Source: [Actinobacillus] rossii
Lineage (GTDB): Bacteria; Pseudomonadota; Gammaproteobacteria; Enterobacterales; Pasteurellaceae
Reading direction: 5' to 3'
Assembly: GCA_900444965.1 (NCBI GenBank)
Contig: UFRQ01000003.1
Span: 2,232,001-2,296,000 of the forward strand
DNA: 64,000 nucleotides
Positions 29,534 through 38,967 of this stretch are shown here, piece by piece (the stretch's first letter is position 1; the number at the start of each line of letters is the position of its first letter). A program made the position numbers and the translations under genes. The notes under the pieces were generated by a model. The model saw only the letters and a program-made list of their open reading frames with translations, was not told the DNA's origin and made no database searches.

Positions 29534-31384
29534 ATGTTAAACCGTTTCCCTTTATGGAAGAATCTAATGGTGATCTTTGTGATCGCCATTGGTGCTTTAT
29601 ATGCACTTCCAAATATCTACGGCGAAGATCCAGCCGTACAAATTTCTGGTACACGTGGTCAACAAGCAAATACTCAAACCTTAAGCGAAGTTCAAAGCTT
29701 ATTAGCCACTAACCAAATCACACCAAAATCTATTGTATTAGAAAACGGGTCAATCTTAGCGCGTTTTACTGATACAACAGAACAACTTCTAGCTAAAGAT
29801 AAAATTGCAGAAAAATTAGGCAATAATTACTCTACGGCATTAAACCTTGCGCCAGCAACACCGGCTTGGTTAAGTGCAATTGGCGGCAACCCAATGAAAT
29901 GGGGCTTAGACTTACGCGGTGGTGTTCGTTTCCTAATGGAAGTGGATATGAATACGGCATTAAGCAAAGGTCAAGAACAGTTACAAGACAGCGTAAAATC
30001 AGAACTTCGCAAAGAAAAAATTCGTTATACATCAGTCCAAAGTGGCGCTAATTTTAGCACCGTAGTCACTTTAGAAAAACCAGACCAACGCTATCAAGCG
30101 CAACAATTATTACGTCGTCAACATCCCAATATTGAAATTAACGAAACTGCAGATAATGCCTTTTCTATGCGCTTATCAGATAATGGATTGGTCGAAGCGC
30201 GTAATAATGCCATTGAGCAAAACTTAACAATTTTGCGTAAACGTGTGGAAGAATTAGGTGTAGCGGAAGCCGTGATTCAACGTCAAGGTGCAGAGCGTAT
30301 CGTTGTTGAATTACCTGGTATTCAAGACACTGCGCGCGCAAAAGAAATCTTGGGTGCAACAGCGACTCTTGAATTCCGCTTAGTTAATACGAATACCAGT
30401 CTTGATGCAATGCGCCGCAATATGGTGCCATCAGATACTGAAGTTAAACTCGATAAATCAGGCAACCCCGTTGCGTTATTCCGTAAAGCAATTTTAGGTG
30501 GTGAGCATATTATCAATGCATCATCTGGCATAGATCAAAATACAGGCGCACCGCAGGTTGACGTAACACTAGACTCGCTCGGTGGTGATGTCATGTCTGA
30601 AACCACTAAAATTCATCAACAAAAACCAATGGCAGTTCTTTATGTTGAATATAAAGACAATGGGAAAAAAGATGAAAATGGAAAAGTGGTATTAGAAAAA
30701 CATGAAGAAGTGATTAGTGTTGCAACCATTCGTGGTCGTTTTGCCAGCCGTTTCCAAATTACTGGCGTGGGTAGCCCCGCTGAAGCACAAAACTTGTCAA
30801 TGTTACTTCGTTCTGGTGCATTAATTGCGCCAATTCAAATTGTTGAAGAACGAACAGTCGGTCCATCATTAGGGGCAAAAAACGTTGAACAAGGCTTAAA
30901 AGCAGGGCTTTGGGGCTTGGCAATCGTAGTCCTGTTCTGCGTCATCTATTACAAACTACTTGGTTTAGTCGCGAGTTTAGCTCTCGGCGCGAATATGATT
31001 TTAGTAGTCGGTTTGATGTCATTACTTCCTGGTGTTACCTTAACTATGCCAGGGATTGCAGGGATTATCTTGTCCGTAGGGATGTCAGTGGATGCAAACG
31101 TATTAATCTTCGAACGTATTAAAGAAGAAATCCGTAACGGACGCCCAATCCAACAAGCGATTAATGAAGGTTATGCGGGCGCATGGACCTCTATTTTTGA
31201 CGCCAACTTAACCACTATCCTAACATCTGTTGTTCTTTATGCTGTCGGTACTGGCCCTGTAAAAGGCTTTGCGATCACTCTAGCATTAGGTGTAGCAATT
31301 TCAATGTTTACCGCAATTACGGGAACACGTATGCTCGTAAACTGGATTTACGGCGGCAAACGCGTTGAAAAATTATCGATTTAG
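29534..31384 (+). CDS. secD: Protein translocase subunit SecD
   Basis: 616 aa. It is an inner membrane RND-family protein that uses the proton gradient to pull secreted proteins out of SecYEG. The first membrane helix (residues 9-28) is followed by a large periplasmic domain starting with WGLDLRGGVRFLMEVDM. Five further helices at the C-terminus carry AGIAGIILSVGMSVDANVLI and FERIKEEIRNG. Length matches E. coli SecD (615). Confidence 0.98.
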   Translation: MLNRFPLWKNLMVIFVIAIGALYALPNIYGEDPAVQISGTRGQQANTQTLSEVQSLLATNQITPKSIVLENGSILARFTDTTEQLLAKDKIAEKLGNNYSTALNLAPATPAWLSAIGGNPMKWGLDLRGGVRFLMEVDMNTALSKGQEQLQDSVKSELRKEKIRYTSVQSGANFSTVVTLEKPDQRYQAQQLLRRQHPNIEINETADNAFSMRLSDNGLVEARNNAIEQNLTILRKRVEELGVAEAVIQRQGAERIVVELPGIQDTARAKEILGATATLEFRLVNTNTSLDAMRRNMVPSDTEVKLDKSGNPVALFRKAILGGEHIINASSGIDQNTGAPQVDVTLDSLGGDVMSETTKIHQQKPMAVLYVEYKDNGKKDENGKVVLEKHEEVISVATIRGRFASRFQITGVGSPAEAQNLSMLLRSGALIAPIQIVEERTVGPSLGAKNVEQGLKAGLWGLAIVVLFCVIYYKLLGLVASLALGANMILVVGLMSLLPGVTLTMPGIAGIILSVGMSVDANVLIFERIKEEIRNGRPIQQAINEGYAGAWTSIFDANLTTILTSVVLYAVGTGPVKGFAITLALGVAISMFTAITGTRMLVNWIYGGKRVEKLSI

Positions 31385-31398
31385 TCGGAGAAAATATT

Positions 31399-32358
31399 GT
31401 GAGTTCACTTAAACAAAAACATGAATATCAAGGTGTTGGCTTACCATTTACCCTTATTCACTTTATGAAATTCCGCAAACTCGGTTATTTATTTTCGATT
31501 TTGCTCACCGCGACCTGTCTTTTCTTTATCTTTACTAAAGGTTTCAACTGGGGACTAGATTTTACTGGTGGTGTCGTGATTGATACCCATTTTACCCAAC
31601 CCGCTAATCTTGATCAAGTGCGGTCAAAATTAGATGAAAATGGGATATCTAGCGCATTAGTACAAACTACAGGTTCAACAAGTGATGTAATGATTCGCTT
31701 ACCGGCAACAGCAGGCGACGCGCAAGTAGGTAATAAAATCAAAGAAATGATGACCGCACTTGACCCAAATATTCAGATTAATTCTGTAGAATTCGTAGGT
31801 CCAAATGTAGGGGATGAATTAGCAGAAAGTGCGATTTACGCTACTCTTGCCACTTTAGCCTTGTTACTGGCTTATGTCGGCTTGCGTTTTGAATGGCGTT
31901 TAGGTACTGGAGGTGTAATGGCATTAGCCCACGACGTTGTTGTGACACTCGGCGTATTCTCATTTTTACAAATTGAAATGGATTTAACGTTTGTCGCCGC
32001 AATTTTATCTGTAGTTGGCTATTCCTTAAACGATAGTATCGTGGTATTCGACCGCGTGCGTGAAAACTTCCGTAAAATACGCCGCTTAAGTAGTGAAGAA
32101 ATCATTGATATTTCCTTAACTCAAACACTATCGAGAACCATGATGACCTCGGTGACAACATTATTTGTTGTTATTGCCTTGCTTATCTTCGGTGGTCCAA
32201 CAATTTATAGTTTCTCGCTTGCATTGTTAATCGGTATTGCATTTGGTACCTATTCATCAATCTTCGTTGCTATCGCGATTGCCTACGATTTAGGCTTAAA
32301 ACGTGAACATATGCAAATTAAGATTGCTGAAGATAAAGACTTTGAAGAAGGCTTTTAA
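31399..32358 (+). CDS. secF: Protein translocase subunit SecF
   Basis: 319 aa. It starts with GTG at 31399, with CGGAG upstream. The first helix and WGLDFTGGVVIDTHF mark the SecF periplasmic domain, and SVVGYSLNDSIVVFDRVREN is the conserved RND segment of the C-terminal half. It works as a SecDF dimer. A USS copy is inside the gene (31617-31625). A strong terminator follows. Confidence 0.98.
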   Translation: MSSLKQKHEYQGVGLPFTLIHFMKFRKLGYLFSILLTATCLFFIFTKGFNWGLDFTGGVVIDTHFTQPANLDQVRSKLDENGISSALVQTTGSTSDVMIRLPATAGDAQVGNKIKEMMTALDPNIQINSVEFVGPNVGDELAESAIYATLATLALLLAYVGLRFEWRLGTGGVMALAHDVVVTLGVFSFLQIEMDLTFVAAILSVVGYSLNDSIVVFDRVRENFRKIRRLSSEEIIDISLTQTLSRTMMTSVTTLFVVIALLIFGGPTIYSFSLALLIGIAFGTYSSIFVAIAIAYDLGLKREHMQIKIAEDKDFEEGF

Positions 32359-32376
32359 TTCTTAATGCACAACATC

Positions 32377-32408
32377 AAAGCGACTGTAAACTCAGTCGCT
32401 TTTTTTAT
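32377..32408 (+). terminator. Terminator of secF operon
   Basis: AAAGCGACTG / CAGTCGCTTT with a 6-base loop and a T run (CTTTTTTTATTT). Confidence 0.9.
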
Positions 32409-32450
32409 TTCTTATAAAAAGAAATTCATTTTAAAATTTGCAAAAAAATA

Positions 32451-32472
32451 ACCGCACTTTTGAAAGTGCGGT
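32451..32472. terminator. USS inverted-pair terminator of argG
   Basis: ACCGCACTTT / AAAGTGCGGT with a 2-base loop lies 26 bases beyond the argG stop (minus strand). Confidence 0.75.
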
Positions 32473-32497
32473 CAATTATTTTAATAATTCTAGCAAA

Positions 32498-33841
<1,344 letters not shown>

Positions 33842-33966
33842 CTACTGAGTTAATCGTTTGCAATTCGGCATATTATGCGTGGAAATGGCTTTTTTTTCAA
33901 TAAATTTGACCGCACTTTAACAATAAAAGTCGATACCATTCAGCAAATAATCTAAGACAAACAAAA

Positions 33967-34287
33967 CTACATAGACTTATCCACATAATCTTCTAATACC
34001 TGATTCATCCGGCTTTGCCACCCTTTTCCTGTTGCCTTGAAAGCATTGATCACTTTGCTGGAATAACGAATGGTCACACTCATTTTTTTATTTTCTACAG
34101 GTGGACGCCCACGTTTGCGTTCTCGTGACCAAAGAACCAATTCTTGTAATTCTGGTGGCATCTCGTCAAAAGTCAATGCTCGTTTAAAATCTTCATCAGT
34201 CCATTCTGGACTTTCATCATCAATAAACTGATCGGCATCATCATAATAGGGATCAGCTAATTGTTCCTCTAGTGTTTTGATCTTCAT
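33967..34287 (-). CDS. brnA: BrnA family antitoxin
   Basis: 106 aa. It matches the BrnA antitoxin pattern: an acidic N-terminal half (DADQFIDDESPEWTDEDFKRA) and a DNA-binding ribbon-helix-helix-like C-terminus (GRPPVENKKMSVTIRYSSKV, then AFKATGKGWQSRMNQVL). BrnA neutralises BrnT and represses the operon. The start overlaps the toxin gene by 35 bases, in the usual toxin-first order of this system. Confidence 0.9.
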   Translation of the reverse strand: MKIKTLEEQLADPYYDDADQFIDDESPEWTDEDFKRALTFDEMPPELQELVLWSRERKRGRPPVENKKMSVTIRYSSKVINAFKATGKGWQSRMNQVLEDYVDKSM

Positions 34288-34549
34288 AATAAGCTCTCAC
34301 TTCTCTGCTGTTAGCTTTACGTAAACTAATAATTCGAATCGCATTGTTACGTATACAAAAAACGACAATATGCAATCTCGTACCAATAAATCCTGTTGCT
34401 TCAAATCCTTCCTCACCATAATTCTTCCGTAAGTCGCGATGTACATTTGCCGTATCAAAATCAAAATCTGTTATTATTGAAAAAGGTAAACCTCGTTCAA
34501 TTTCATTTTTTCGGCTTTTATTTTCATCGTACTCAATCTCTGTCCACAT
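34253..34549 (-). CDS. brnT: BrnT family toxin
   Basis: 98 aa. BrnT toxins are ribonucleases of RelE-like fold. Family features are EYDENKSRKNEIERGLPFS (family consensus F-D-x-x-K-x-x-x-N), the DFDFDTA segment, and IISLRKANSREVRAYYE near the end. A strong RBS (GGGGGAG) precedes the ATG. It forms a type II toxin-antitoxin pair with brnA. Confidence 0.9.
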   Translation of the reverse strand: MWTEIEYDENKSRKNEIERGLPFSIITDFDFDTANVHRDLRKNYGEEGFEATGFIGTRLHIVVFCIRNNAIRIISLRKANSREVRAYYEDQNTRGTIS

Positions 34550-34816
34550 TAAACTCCCCCTTTTTAAAAACTGTCAATATTTGTAGTTACAAATATTATT
34601 AAGCGTTTGATGAGAGTTTAAAAAAGTAAGAAAAAATTTGGCAGGATAAGGTGTTAGAATTGGAATAAAGATCACAAAAATAGGATATTATGCCACAGTG
34701 ACACAATGGCTTGAGTTTCGTAGAGTGAACATCTTTACTCACCAATACAAATTAACCTAGACAAGAATATTCACCTTATGTATTGTCATTTAACTTCATC
34801 GACTCAAAAATAAAAA
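34550..34816. other. Intergenic region upstream of brnT
   Basis: 267 bases, AT-rich. It should carry the brnTA promoter on the minus strand. I see no gene or structured RNA. Confidence 0.4.
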
Positions 34817-34840
34817 AAACCCGATCCAAAGATCGGGTTT
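34812..34840 (-). terminator. Terminator of porin gene
   Basis: On the minus strand AAACCCGATC / GATCGGGTTT with a 4-base loop is followed by a run of eight T. Confidence 0.9.
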
Positions 34841-34862
34841 AAAAATTTAGCTAATCAAGAGA

Positions 34863-35930
34863 TTAGAAGAATACGCGTAAACCAACACCGTAGATGTTGT
34901 TTTTCTCAGTTTCTTTTTCCGCGTGTTTAATATTTTCACGTTCATACATTGCGTATGTGATTACGTTTTTATGTAATTTGTAATCCACACCAACTTGGTA
35001 ACGGTTTTTGATTTTTGCAGTCACATCTTCACCATCAACACGTGTATCTTTACGTTCCCATTGAGCGAATAATGCTGACGGTTCAGAGAATTGATAACGT
35101 GCATCAATCATAGCATAACGACCTTTCTCATCAGTGCCATTTAAATCATTTCTATACTGATCTTTATCTTGACCGTAGTTTAATGCTAAATAGTAAGGAC
35201 CGTAGGTATAGCTACCGTGTAATAACCATGCTTTATGTTTTTGCAAGTTATCATTTGATACTGCACGATCATCATAATTATCTTGTGTATAACCTGCTGC
35301 AAATTCTAAGCCGTGATTTTCTGCGATATCATAGTGATAGAATGCGGCTAAACCAAAACCGTTTTTATATTCTAAACCATCACGAACTTTTTTATTAACT
35401 TCAGTATTCTCATGACCAAATAAATAGTCAGCACCAAATGAGAAACCGTTCCATTCAGCTGAGCGGAATTTCACTGATTTGTCTGAACGAGTTGTTAATG
35501 GACCGTATTCACCTGAACGGAAGTATGTTGCATCTTGTAACACATCATCCGCATTGGTTGCTTGACGACCAAAGCTTAATGCACCAACGTCAGCATGTTT
35601 AATACCAGCAAATAAGTGACGAGTTGTTGGTGAACCGAAATCGCTACTTGCTGTTGATTCGCTAAATTTACCTTCTTTTTCACCTTGGAAACGAATTTCA
35701 TAGCCTAAAAATGCTGATAAACCGTTACCTAAATCTTGTGAACCTTTTAACGTGATGCGTGAATCGTCATTTTTCAAGTCGCCACGATCATCGCCAACTT
35801 TACCTAAGAATGCACGGAATGAACCGCTTAATTCAACTTTTGCGCCGTCGTTTTCATAAACTACTGCTGCGTTTGCTGAGCCAGCTACTGCTGCTGCAGC
35901 TACTGCTAATGCTACTAATGTCTTTTTCAT
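34863..35930 (-). CDS. ompP2: Outer membrane porin, OmpP2 type
   Basis: 355 aa. The signal peptide is cleaved after SANA, and the mature protein starts AVVYENDGAKVELSGSFRAF, as in Gram-negative general porins. Alternating amphipathic strands run throughout and the final residues GVGLRVFF end in the aromatic needed for outer membrane assembly. It resembles H. influenzae P2, the main trimeric porin, but the loops are different. A large 520-base upstream region (35931-36450) probably carries its promoter. Confidence 0.88.
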   Translation of the reverse strand: MKKTLVALAVAAAAVAGSANAAVVYENDGAKVELSGSFRAFLGKVGDDRGDLKNDDSRITLKGSQDLGNGLSAFLGYEIRFQGEKEGKFSESTASSDFGSPTTRHLFAGIKHADVGALSFGRQATNADDVLQDATYFRSGEYGPLTTRSDKSVKFRSAEWNGFSFGADYLFGHENTEVNKKVRDGLEYKNGFGLAAFYHYDIAENHGLEFAAGYTQDNYDDRAVSNDNLQKHKAWLLHGSYTYGPYYLALNYGQDKDQYRNDLNGTDEKGRYAMIDARYQFSEPSALFAQWERKDTRVDGEDVTAKIKNRYQVGVDYKLHKNVITYAMYERENIKHAEKETEKNNIYGVGLRVFF

Positions 35931-36311
35931 AATTTAATTCCTTACCAGAATTTATTTTTATTACAACTTCCATTTGAACTTTCAGCAAAACTAAAAGTCA
36001 AACATCGCTTAAGTCCTTAAGCTGTCGAAATATTGCCAAAGAAAAATGACAGCGTCAATAAAAGTTCCCAATATTTTTATTATTTTTCTGATCAAGATCA
36101 CACTTTTTCAATAAATCACTATAAAAATGAATAATATTTAAACAAAGTAGAGATCATCAAGCAGATGAAATGAAAATATTCTTCTTAATCGCAATAATTT
36201 CTCGAAAAATTCGCCCTATCATTTAATCAAAACACCGATTTAGGATCTTTTTTTACAATAATGATGTCTGTTAAAACGTATTTTTTGTGAATTTACCTAA
36301 TTCCCCACTTC

Positions 36312-36343
36312 CCATTTCGTTTAATGATTATTGCTATTTTTTA
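36312..36343 (+). repeat. Imperfect direct repeat, left copy (right copy 37110-37141)
   Basis: The 32-base stretches starting CCATTTCGTTTAATGATT and CCGTTTCTCTTAATGATT are alike at most positions. They flank the RelE/ParE-type pair and a phage relic. They may be borders of an old insertion. Confidence 0.4.
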
Positions 36344-36373
36344 ATGAAGGTAACATCATTATTAAGCAAAAAA

Positions 36374-36381
36374 GGGGGGGG
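36374..36381 (+). repeat. G8 homopolymer tract
   Basis: AAAAAA GGGGGGGG C TTTTTT at 36368-36388, 70 bases upstream of the antitoxin gene. Long G runs are prone to slippage. The rest of 35931-36450 is AT-rich non-coding sequence. Confidence 0.7.
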
Positions 36382-36450
36382 CTTTTTTGTTGTTTGCAAA
36401 CATGAAAAGTGATAGTATCCCTGGAAATCCCATAATAAAAGGAAGATGTT

Positions 36451-36633
36451 ATGCCGCAACTTCAATCTCAAACTACGCTCCAAGCGAATATCGTTTCAAT
36501 GTTTGAGCAATCATTAACAGAAGAACAGCGATTTTTGCAAGAAATTATGATGGGAAAAATCAAACTTATTCCGCACAATGAAGTGATGAAAAAACTTGAA
36601 GTTACCTTAAAAAATGGACTACAACGTAAATGA
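36451..36633 (+). CDS. Putative antitoxin of RelE/ParE-type pair
   Basis: 60 aa, mostly helical and acidic in the middle (MFEQSLTEEQRFLQEIMMGK), ending in a basic tail. No sure family match. It is taken as an antitoxin because it overlaps by 20 bases the start of a RelE/ParE-like toxin and is preceded by a good RBS (AAGGAAG). Confidence 0.6.
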   Translation: MPQLQSQTTLQANIVSMFEQSLTEEQRFLQEIMMGKIKLIPHNEVMKKLEVTLKNGLQRK

Positions 36634-36898
36634 AACAAGACGGTCAGAACGTGCAAAAACTAAGTTATTAGACAAAGCAGATTACATTTACCATGATAGC
36701 CAAAATGAGATTATTGCAAATAATTTCTTAGAAACTATACGCTCTGCTGCTGAAAAACTTAGTTTTGTAGCATCTGCCTATGCAGACGGTAAATTCCATA
36801 TTTATCCTTTAAAATATGGACATTCAGTTAAATTCATCGTTGCAGGTGATGTTGTAATTATTGCGGATTTTCATCCTAAAGGTTCCAATCTACACTAA
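36614..36898 (+). CDS. RelE/ParE family toxin
   Basis: 94 aa with the RelE/ParE pattern: basic N-terminus with helices (SERAKTKLLDKADYIYHDSQ), FLETIRSAAEKLSFVASAY, then strands IYPLKYGHSVKFIVAGDVVII and the ending ADFHPKGSN. ParE members poison gyrase and RelE members cleave mRNA; the sequence alone does not decide which. It overlaps the upstream antitoxin candidate, so the two are translationally coupled. Confidence 0.75.
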   Translation: MDYNVNETRRSERAKTKLLDKADYIYHDSQNEIIANNFLETIRSAAEKLSFVASAYADGKFHIYPLKYGHSVKFIVAGDVVIIADFHPKGSNLH

Positions 36899-37001
36899 AA
36901 AGCAAACTACAGTCTGCTTTGTTATCCCCCTTTCACACTCTCTACGTTCTCCTATTTTTCAACCTTGCCAAAATGCATCTAAATTTAACCGCACTTTCTA
37001 A

Positions 37002-37097
37002 GCTATAACCACAGATTTAAACCGCAAAATAGAAAATATTGTTAGCTTTGGCACCATTGCCGAAGTGGATTTTGCTAATGCCTTTTATCTTATCTGA
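37002..37097 (+). pseudogene. Relic of Mu-type baseplate protein (gp45-like)
   Basis: From 37020 the frame reads NRKIENIVSFGTIAEVDFAN before a stop at 37095. This matches the start of phage baseplate assembly protein V/Mu gp45 (consensus about RRIENIVRFGTIAEVDxANARVRV). Only about 28 codons remain and there is no start codon. It is a scrap of a lost Mu-like prophage. Confidence 0.6.
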
Positions 37098-37153
37098 ACA
37101 TACCATGCGCCGTTTCTCTTAATGATTGTTGCCATTTCTTATTCCTGTTTTTT

Positions 37154-37230
37154 GGGTGCAATTTGGGTGCAATTTGGGTGCAATTTGGGTGCAATTTGGG
37201 TGCAATTTGGGTGCAATTTGGGTGCAAATT
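37154..37230. repeat. 11-bp tandem repeat (GGGTGCAATTT)x7
   Basis: Six exact copies and a variant last copy (GGGTGCAAATT), at 37154, 37165, 37176, 37187, 37198, 37209 and 37220. It lies between the phage relic and the tRNA-Leu fragment, in no open frame. One helical turn per unit gives evenly phased sites. Confidence 0.9.
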
Positions 37231-37233
37231 AAC

Positions 37234-37265
37234 TTCATTTATGATCTAAACAGATCATAAATGAA
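37234..37265. other. Perfect 14-bp palindrome
   Basis: TTCATTTATGATCT / AGATCATAAATGAA with loop AAAC, directly after the 11-bp repeats. No T run follows, so it is more likely a protein-binding site or an RNA hairpin than a terminator. Confidence 0.6.
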
Positions 37266-37359
37266 CAGTAAAGACATGTAAACAATATTAATGATTAAAT
37301 ACACATAAATGCAATATTTCGCGCGTAAGTTATTGATTATTAGTTATTTTTACCAAATA

Positions 37360-37387
37360 AAAAAGCCACTTTTTCAAGTGGCTTTTT
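37360..37387 (-). terminator. Terminator downstream of tRNA-Leu fragment
   Basis: AAAAAGCCACTT / AAGTGGCTTTTT with a 4-base loop, oriented to end transcription from the tRNA-Leu on the minus strand. It is retained on the host side of the junction. Confidence 0.8.
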
Positions 37388-37405
37388 ATTCATGATATTT
37401 ACCAG

Positions 37406-37462
37406 TGGTGCCTAGGGTCGGACTCGAACCGACACGCTTTTAAGGGCGGCGGATTTTGAATC
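37406..37462 (-). other. tRNA-Leu(CAA) 3' fragment, probable attachment site of the island
   Basis: The minus strand reads GATTCAAAATCCGCC (anticodon loop with CAA), a variable arm, T arm GGTTCGAGTCC, then CCTAGGCACCA. This is the 3' half of a tRNA-Leu from the anticodon loop to CCA. Upstream of the anticodon loop the sequence (CACCT instead of the GGCGG needed to pair with CCGCC) is not tRNA. A 3' tRNA fragment next to a tyrosine integrase is the usual sign of an integrated element: the host 3' end is displaced and the element restores the gene at its other end. Confidence 0.75.
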
Positions 37463-38079
37463 AGGTGCGTAAAATTGTTTAAATTATACCCACAATATAT
37501 ACTATTACTACGGTGTATCTAGCCAATACATCCATCAGAACTTTCTGATCTGATTCTGATCATACACATTCTTCTAGGTTTGTAAAGCCTGAAAATCATT
37601 TTTTATGCTTACTTGTCCTGAAAAATTATTTAGAAGAAAAAGTATGAGGCGTTTTACTGTTTAACAAAGTCTCATGAGATTTTCATTACAGCTTTCCTTT
37701 ACTTTATTCCCTAATAAGTTTTTACATTCTAGTTTTTTAACATTCGTCTTGTGCCCATTGTATATCAAGAAATATTTGGGTTCATTAGCTTTCACTTGCT
37801 ACGAAACGTAGAGAATTCGAATTAACTCATTGATCGTTATAGGATTACTTCAGCTTTTCAATTCTACTATAGACTTTCTATGCACTGCTAGATATTACGC
37901 AAGATAACGAACAACTAGGACATATGTGATAAACAGATAAAAAACAGAAGGGCAATACTCTAAATTTGTTCTAGAGCAGAACAAACCGTATCTCTCTAAA
38001 AATGAAACATAATTTTTTATAGCGTTTCTTACCTGGCTTTGCTAAGTTGATATAAATATTCCAAATTATTTAAGATACT
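37463..38079. other. Non-coding region between att site and XRE gene
   Basis: 617 bases, AT-rich, no credible open frame or structured RNA seen. It may hold integrase arm sites and the XRE promoter. Confidence 0.4.
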
Positions 38080-38391
38080 ATGAGTACTGTAGGAGAAAGA
38101 ATTAAACATGAGAGGCTAAAACTTAAGCTCTCTCAGCGGGAATTTAGTAAGCTCATTAATATTAGTGCAGAAGCTCAATTTAAGTATGAAAAAAACGTTT
38201 CCCTACCTCGTCTTGATTATCTGCTAAAGCTTCAGAATATTGGGGTAGATATTAACTATATCCTATTCGGTTGTTCTAACCCCATCATTTGTACAGAAAA
38301 TGAAATTCGTATCTTAACAGCAATAAGGGCTTCTAGTGACATACAGAATTTCATACTGAGTGGAATAAAGGGATTAACCTCTAACTTTTAG
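38080..38391 (+). CDS. XRE-family transcriptional regulator
   Basis: 103 aa. An N-terminal helix-turn-helix of the Cro/C1 type: MSTVGERIKHERLKLKLSQR, FSKLINIS, then LPRLDYLLKLQNIGVDINYI and LFG, the usual end of the XRE fold. The C-terminal part is short and not recognised. Its 3' end overlaps by 11 bases the convergent Mu-type repressor gene. It probably controls genes of the element. Confidence 0.85.
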   Translation: MSTVGERIKHERLKLKLSQREFSKLINISAEAQFKYEKNVSLPRLDYLLKLQNIGVDINYILFGCSNPIICTENEIRILTAIRASSDIQNFILSGIKGLTSNF

Positions 38392-38818
38392 ATGTTTTAG
38401 AAATTCTTTCTACCATGTTAAGAATTGTCGTTTTATCTTGCTCTGAGCTATTTCTATAATAGCTTAATAAAATCTCTTCTTCTTTACTTGTACTTGAAAT
38501 TTCTCTAATTCTCAATATCCCATTATTGACCAAAATATTTTTTATATCAGAGAGAATTTGGTTCAGAAATTTTTCATTTTCTTTTTGAACCTCATCTATC
38601 AATTCCTGTTTCAATGCCAAAGTTTCCTTCGTTACTCCTAAACTGGTTTGTACAGATTCTGGCATATCATACACGTAATATTCAAAAATATTACCTTTAA
38701 CTCCGGCAACACGCCGTCTACGCCATTTATCTTTTTTAGCATATAAGATTATACCTTGTGGTGTTGAAGGAAGCCCTCCTACATCTAAAAGCTCTTTAAG
38801 AGTATACCATTCTTTCAT
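38381..38818 (-). CDS. Mu-type phage repressor / DNA-binding protein
   Basis: 145 aa. The N-terminal 60 residues (EWYTLKELLDVGGLPSTPQG, KKDKWRRRRVAGVKGNIFEY) match the Mu DNA-binding domain shared by Mu repressor c and the MuA N-terminus. The rest is a charged helical region without the large MuA catalytic domain, so a repressor is more likely. It is divergent from the integrase gene across a region rich in TTAAATTTAACTT motifs, the likely operator. A Mu-type repressor beside a tyrosine integrase is an unusual mix. Confidence 0.7.
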   Translation of the reverse strand: MKEWYTLKELLDVGGLPSTPQGIILYAKKDKWRRRRVAGVKGNIFEYYVYDMPESVQTSLGVTKETLALKQELIDEVQKENEKFLNQILSDIKNILVNNGILRIREISSTSKEEEILLSYYRNSSEQDKTTILNMVERISKTSKS

Positions 38819-38834
38819 ATTACCTCATTGACTT

Positions 38835-38890
38835 TATTTTAAATTTAAGTTAAATTTAACTTAAAGTGAATTAACTTTAACTTAAAAAGT
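38835..38890. promoter_or_regulatory. Repeated operator-like motifs between repressor and integrase
   Basis: AATTTAAGTTAAATT, TTAACTTAAAGT, TTAACTTTAACTTAAA: several direct and inverted copies of AACTTAAA within 56 bases. They sit in the divergent gap and are probably bound by the repressor. Confidence 0.55.
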
Positions 38891-38967
38891 CAAGGCTAAC
38901 TCAAGAAGATCTAGTCTACATTAAATTGAGTGCTATTTGAAGATCGCTTATCTAAATGAGGTTTTGC

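Noticed and set aside
37406..37490. Complete tRNA-Leu gene
   Set aside because: The sequence left of the anticodon loop on the tRNA strand cannot form the anticodon stem, D arm or acceptor 5' half; only the 3' half is present.
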